From Bacillota bacterium (GTDB lineage Bacteria > Bacillota > Bacilli > Alicyclobacillales > SLC66), in contig JAKACR010000131.1 in the NCBI GenBank assembly GCA_021821225.1, forward strand, positions 1 through 7,697: a stretch of DNA of 7,697 nucleotides. Direction: 5' to 3'. Positions 6,160 to 7,697 of the stretch are shown here, one piece after another. The position numbers and the translations under genes are program-made. The notes beneath the pieces were generated by a model. It made no database searches, was not told the origin of the DNA, and saw only the letters and a program-made list of their open reading frames with translations. Every line of letters starts with the position of its first letter. Within the stretch, counting starts at the first letter, position 1.

Positions 6160-6249
6160 CTTGCTCCCCATTTGTGGTATGCTGAGAAAGACATGCCGCC
6201 ATGCCCAGCTTCGACTTATGAGCTTCGGCGTGGACGTGGGGGGACGCGT

Positions 6250-7697
6250 ATGAAAATCACGCTGTCACGCCAGGACATCCAGGCGCTCTGCGACAGGACA
6301 TCCATACAGCGCGGCGAGACCTATTTCCGCTCTGGACGCGTGACGCACCTCGCCTACGACGACGCCGAGCGGCGCTACGTGGCCCGTGTGCGCGGAAGCA
6401 GGCCCTACACCGTTCACGTCACCCCTGGAGAAGCGGGCGGGGTGGCTACGGTGCGCTGCGACTGCCCGGCCTTCGGCGCGCATCACGACTCCTGCAAACA
6501 CATTGCCGCCGTGCTGCTGCAACTTCAGCAGGGCGAAAACTTCGGACAGGCACAGACGCCCGGACTGTTGTCGCCCGTCGCGGCGAGTTCCACCGTTTCT
6601 CCGCTCGAAGCCGCGATCACGCGACAGAAGATGGATCTTGGCAAGCGGGTGCTGTCGCTGTTTGATGGAATGGAACAGACGGCTTCTCACCAGGGAGCGC
6701 AGCCGCTCGCCGTCGAATTCATCGTCAGCGGCTCCTTTCCCCTTCCCGGCCGGGAGAACCTGCTGACCGTGGAGATGAAACTGGGACCCAGGCGAGTCTA
6801 TGTGGTCCCGAAAATCCGCGAGTTGCTGGCGGGGATCCATAAAGAACAACCGTACACACTGTCAAAAAGTTTTACATACGATCCATCGGAACATTTCTTT
6901 CGCGATCATGACCGCGCGGTCATCCAGTCCCTCTGGGAGATCTGCGATCTTGAGCGGATGTACCGCTCCCTGATCAGCCCGTATGGCTCAGGATACTTTC
7001 CCAACCTCGACCGTGTCCTGATCATTCCGCCGAATATCTGGCCAAACTTGCTGCCGCAACTCCAGGCGGCCACGACCCGTCTTCAGTCAGACGGGCGCAC
7101 CTACGACCGCATCGAGATGGTGGACGGGCCGATCCCGCTCTCGTTTCGCCTGGATCGGAACGATGAAGCCGCGCATACGCTTGAGGCGCACGGTCTGGAG
7201 AATCTCTCCGTCCACGCGGCTTACGGCTGCGCCATCGCGCAGGGCAGACTGTACCGCGCGCCCGCGAACCAGTTGCGCCGCCTGTCCGAACTGCAGTCGA
7301 TCTTCACGCAGAATCGCGGCAACCGCCTGACGGTCTTCCCGCCGCAACTGGTACCTTTCATGGAACGGGTCATTCCGTCTCTGCGCCCGCTCGGCGCCGT
7401 GGAGGTGGCGCAGGATGTGCAGGACGGCTTTGTCCAGCCGCCCCTGCAGGCAAAGCTCTACCTCGACCGCGGCGAAAACGGCCTTGTGGCCCGGCTGTCC
7501 TACGACTACGACGGCATTTCCGTCGATCCCATGCGATATGACGCCACCTACCGGGACAGCGCCGGACGCCCGCTCATCCGCGACACCGACAGCGAAAACC
7601 GCATCATGGCGATCCTTGAGCGCTCTCCGCTGATCTACAACGGCAGCGACCTTGCCCTGGCCGACGACGAGTCCGTCTATCGCTTCGCCCACCAAAG
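6250..7697 (+). CDS. SWIM zinc-finger / SNF2-family helicase, N-terminal part (3' end outside window)
   Basis: Frame open from the ATG at 6250 to the window edge (482 codons), so the gene is partial. The start MKITLSRQDIQALCDRTSIQ then RGETYFRSGRV is typical of SWIM proteins. The SWIM zinc motif is complete: C70 and C72 in RCDCP, C82 and H84 in SCKH. The rest, residues about 110-482, fits the region found between SWIM and the motor in bacterial SNF2 helicases (SNF2-associated domain), with segments such as VEMKLGPRRVYVVPKIRELL and SFTYDPSEHFF. The ATPase motifs should lie beyond the window. Such proteins are predicted DNA translocases of unknown role. The GGGGGGA before the ATG is a modest ribosome binding site. 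An in-frame ATG at 6193 would add 19 Arg/Gly-rich residues and is less likely. Family assignment is from the SWIM motif and organisation; helicase activity itself is not visible here. Confidence 0.82.
   Translation, partial: MKITLSRQDIQALCDRTSIQRGETYFRSGRVTHLAYDDAERRYVARVRGSRPYTVHVTPGEAGGVATVRCDCPAFGAHHDSCKHIAAVLLQLQQGENFGQAQTPGLLSPVAASSTVSPLEAAITRQKMDLGKRVLSLFDGMEQTASHQGAQPLAVEFIVSGSFPLPGRENLLTVEMKLGPRRVYVVPKIRELLAGIHKEQPYTLSKSFTYDPSEHFFRDHDRAVIQSLWEICDLERMYRSLISPYGSGYFPNLDRVLIIPPNIWPNLLPQLQAATTRLQSDGRTYDRIEMVDGPIPLSFRLDRNDEAAHTLEAHGLENLSVHAAYGCAIAQGRLYRAPANQLRRLSELQSIFTQNRGNRLTVFPPQLVPFMERVIPSLRPLGAVEVAQDVQDGFVQPPLQAKLYLDRGENGLVARLSYDYDGISVDPMRYDATYRDSAGRPLIRDTDSENRIMAILERSPLIYNGSDLALADDESVYRFAHQ

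Larger units (their letters stand above)
5862..6249. other. Gene-free interval between the divergent sulfatase and SWIM/SNF2 genes
   Basis: 388 bp without a convincing gene. From left to right it holds the sulfatase ribosome binding site (5869-5875), an A/T-rich hairpin (5950-5969), a cluster of GTCCCC-type repeat ends (5996-6044), the second full palindromic element (6040-6159), and about 90 bp of leader for the SWIM gene. A stop-free minus-strand stretch at 5968-6171 is mostly the palindromic element and is not called. For the SWIM gene TGGTATGCT (6175-6183) is a weak extended -10 candidate. No clear sulfatase promoter was found. Confidence 0.7.

Noticed and set aside
5968..6171. 67-codon minus-strand frame with Cys residues
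   Set aside because: Most of it is the palindromic element; the codon positions of changes between copies do not indicate protein selection.
7087..7695. 202-codon minus-strand frame at the window end
   Set aside because: Shadow of the SWIM/SNF2 gene, which is continuous on the plus strand from 6250.

Overview
The window is a 7.7 kb piece of a GC-rich bacterial chromosome, most likely from a Bacillota (Firmicutes) lineage of the Alicyclobacillus/Kyrpidia type. Three things point there: an overlapping mrfA-mrfB (yprA-yprB) pair, a MetA with the residue typical of Bacillus-type homoserine O-acetyltransferases, and a SWIM/SNF2-associated helicase, together with purine-rich Shine-Dalgarno sites. 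The genus is a guess. It is ordinary housekeeping DNA marked by a small repeated palindromic element.

Layout. Bases 1-2151 (+): the 3' end of the helicase gene mrfA, overlapping the complete exonuclease gene mrfB; together they form a known nucleotide-excision-type DNA repair pair. Bases 2160-2680 (-): a broken Nudix hydrolase gene, split near its N-terminus by a 120 bp palindromic element, frameshifted again in a run of six C, and missing its normal C-terminus. Bases 2750-3139 (-): an ASCH-domain protein, probably once co-transcribed with the Nudix gene. Bases 3256-4309 (+): an extended -10 promoter, a ribosome binding site and metA. Bases 4389-5861 (-): a cytoplasmic sulfatase with a CxPSR formylglycine site, convergent with metA. 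Bases 5862-6249: a gene-free stretch with a hairpin, several GTCCCC repeat ends and a second full copy of the 120 bp element. Bases 6250-7697 (+): the N-terminal part of a SWIM zinc-finger/SNF2-family helicase that runs off the window.

The main discovery candidate is the 120 bp element. Its two copies (2467-2586 and 6040-6159) align without gaps, with 18 differences by hand count. Each folds into a long stem with three paired sections. At two places both partners of a base pair have changed together, so pairing itself appears conserved. Both copies are flanked by possible 3 bp target duplications. Copy A interrupts a recognisable gene and the empty site can be rebuilt from the sequence. One frame of the element has no stop codon in either copy, which recalls Rickettsia palindromic elements, but the substitutions are not biased to third codon positions. 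A mobile, non-autonomous palindrome is therefore better supported than a protein-coding one. No transposase is present in the window.
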